From positions 1-5,884 of the forward strand of contig JAISFK010000162.1 in NCBI GenBank assembly GCA_031263625.1: a stretch of DNA of 5,884 nucleotides. The letters run 5' to 3'. The number at the start of each line of letters is the position of its first letter. The stretch's first letter is position 1. The stretch comes from Clostridiales bacterium (GTDB lineage Bacteria > Bacillota > Clostridia > WRLR01). This document shows, in pieces, positions 5,375 through 5,884 of this stretch. The position numbers and the translations under genes were made by a program. The notes beneath the pieces are model-generated. The model saw only the letters and a program-made list of their open reading frames with translations. It was not told where the DNA came from and made no database searches.

Positions 5375-5400
5375 GCGCGGATTATGAGCACAGACTATGA
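5371..5400 (+). CDS. Micro-ORF 4, coupled to the tsaC-like start
   Basis: Reads MSADYEHRL, the same peptide as micro-ORF 2, then TGA at 5398-5400, overlapping the tsaC-like ATG (5397-5399) as ATGA. A ribosome finishing here would be placed to restart on the tsaC-like gene, which lacks its own Shine-Dalgarno sequence. Confidence 0.4.
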   Translation: MSADYEHRL

Positions 5401-5884
5401 ACACGGACATTATCAGGATTGATCCTGCAGACATCGACGGCCGGCTGATCGAGAAAGCGGCCGAATACCTGCGGCGGGGCGAGCTCGTGGCGTTTCCGAC
5501 GGAAACCGTGTACGGGCTAGGCGCCAACGCCCTCGACGAGCCTGCGGTGCGCTCGGTGTACGCGGCCAAGGGGCGCCCGTCCGACAACCCGCTGATAATC
5601 CACATATGGGACGCCGGGCAGCTGCGGGCGCTCGCCGATCCCGTCCCGCCCCTCGCCGCCGCGCTCATGGAGCGCTTTTGGCCGGGGCCTCTCACGCTCA
5701 TACTGAGGAAGCGCCCGGACGTGCCGCGTTTTGTGACGTCGGGGCTGGACACGGTCGCGGTGCGCATGCCGTCGCACCCCGTGGCGCGGGAGCTGCTGAG
5801 GGCGGCCGGCGTCCCCGTGGCGGCGCCGAGCGCCAACGTCTCCGGCAGGCCGAGCCCGACGCTGGCGGAGCACGTCGCGCGCGA
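5397..5884 (+). CDS. tsaC: L-threonylcarbamoyladenylate synthase (Sua5/YwlC/YrdC/TsaC family), 3' end off the window
   Basis: 162 codons are visible. The enzyme makes threonylcarbamoyl-AMP from threonine, bicarbonate and ATP, the first step of the t6A37 modification of tRNAs that read ANN codons. The YrdC domain is clear: GELVAFPTETVYGLGANAL (28-46), the nucleotide/substrate motif KGRPSDNPL (58-66), RFWPGPLTLIL (93-103) and PSANVSGRPSPT (144-155) with the conserved SxN. Whether an extra C-terminal Sua5 domain follows cannot be seen, so the choice between the TsaC and Sua5 subtypes is open. The start at 5397 is set by family length and by the ATGA overlap with micro-ORF 4; the in-frame upstream ATG 5358 is closed by TGA at 5385-5387. 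There is no Shine-Dalgarno. Last visible gene of the operon; prfA and this family are also close together in other Bacillota. Confidence 0.95.
   Translation, partial: MNTDIIRIDPADIDGRLIEKAAEYLRRGELVAFPTETVYGLGANALDEPAVRSVYAAKGRPSDNPLIIHIWDAGQLRALADPVPPLAAALMERFWPGPLTLILRKRPDVPRFVTSGLDTVAVRMPSHPVARELLRAAGVPVAAPSANVSGRPSPTLAEHVAR

Larger units (their letters stand above)
5293..5409 (+). repeat. Nine 13-bp tandem repeats, each carrying a gene-start-like ATG
   Basis: Units begin at 5293, 5306, 5319, 5332, 5345, 5358, 5371, 5384 and 5397, with consensus ATGARCRCNGRYY. Unit 4 starts ACG; the ninth is the start of the tsaC-like gene. Units 3 and 7 are identical (ATGAGCGCGGATT) and units 4 and 8 differ by one base, so a 52-bp higher-order duplication (5306-5357 and 5358-5409) is likely. 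A degenerate unit may precede at 5280-5292. There is no good Shine-Dalgarno sequence in any unit. Confidence 0.9.

Overview
The window has two halves that differ in character. Positions 3025 to the right edge carry a compact, GC-rich housekeeping operon on the + strand: ybaB/ebfC, recR, prfA and the start of a Sua5/TsaC-type threonylcarbamoyladenylate synthase gene. Positions 1 to about 2990 are an accessory patchwork, mostly on the - strand and much richer in AT between about 418 and 2340. The ybaB-recR pairing, the consensus sigma-A type promoters and the family relationships suggest a GC-rich Gram-positive bacterium, possibly a Clostridia-type gut or rumen Bacillota with frequent AGG and ATA codons. 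This taxonomic guess is weak.

Left half, from left to right: the tail of a right-handed beta-helix protein gene whose 5' end is missing (stop at 415-417); a small CFI-box protein gene whose last 34 residues are written by one copy of a 105-bp MITE-like repeat; a second copy of that repeat (1075-1178); a 76-bp element made of three GC-rich hairpins (1256-1331); a two-gene PIN-domain toxin-like module with a 56-residue partner and its own promoter; and the N-terminal stump of a membrane sensor protein with its own promoter. Genes cut short on both sides of the AT-rich block suggest repeated insertion and deletion next to the core operon.

Right half: a near-consensus extended -10 promoter (3025-3054), with a perfect inverted repeat filling its spacer, opens the operon. 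The leader RNA can fold into a long hairpin and also resembles the D-arm and anticodon arm of a tRNA-Leu(CAG) that lacks a T-arm. YbaB (nucleoid-associated) and RecR (recombinational repair) are adjacent with one base between them. RF1 (translation termination at UAA/UAG) follows after 19 bases. Between prfA and the tRNA t6A synthesis gene lies the most unusual feature seen: nine 13-bp tandem repeats that form a chain of four 9-residue micro-ORFs. Each micro-ORF stops in an ATGA that starts the next, and the last ATGA is the start of the tsaC-like gene, which has no Shine-Dalgarno sequence of its own. This looks like a termination-reinitiation ladder made by duplication of a gene start.
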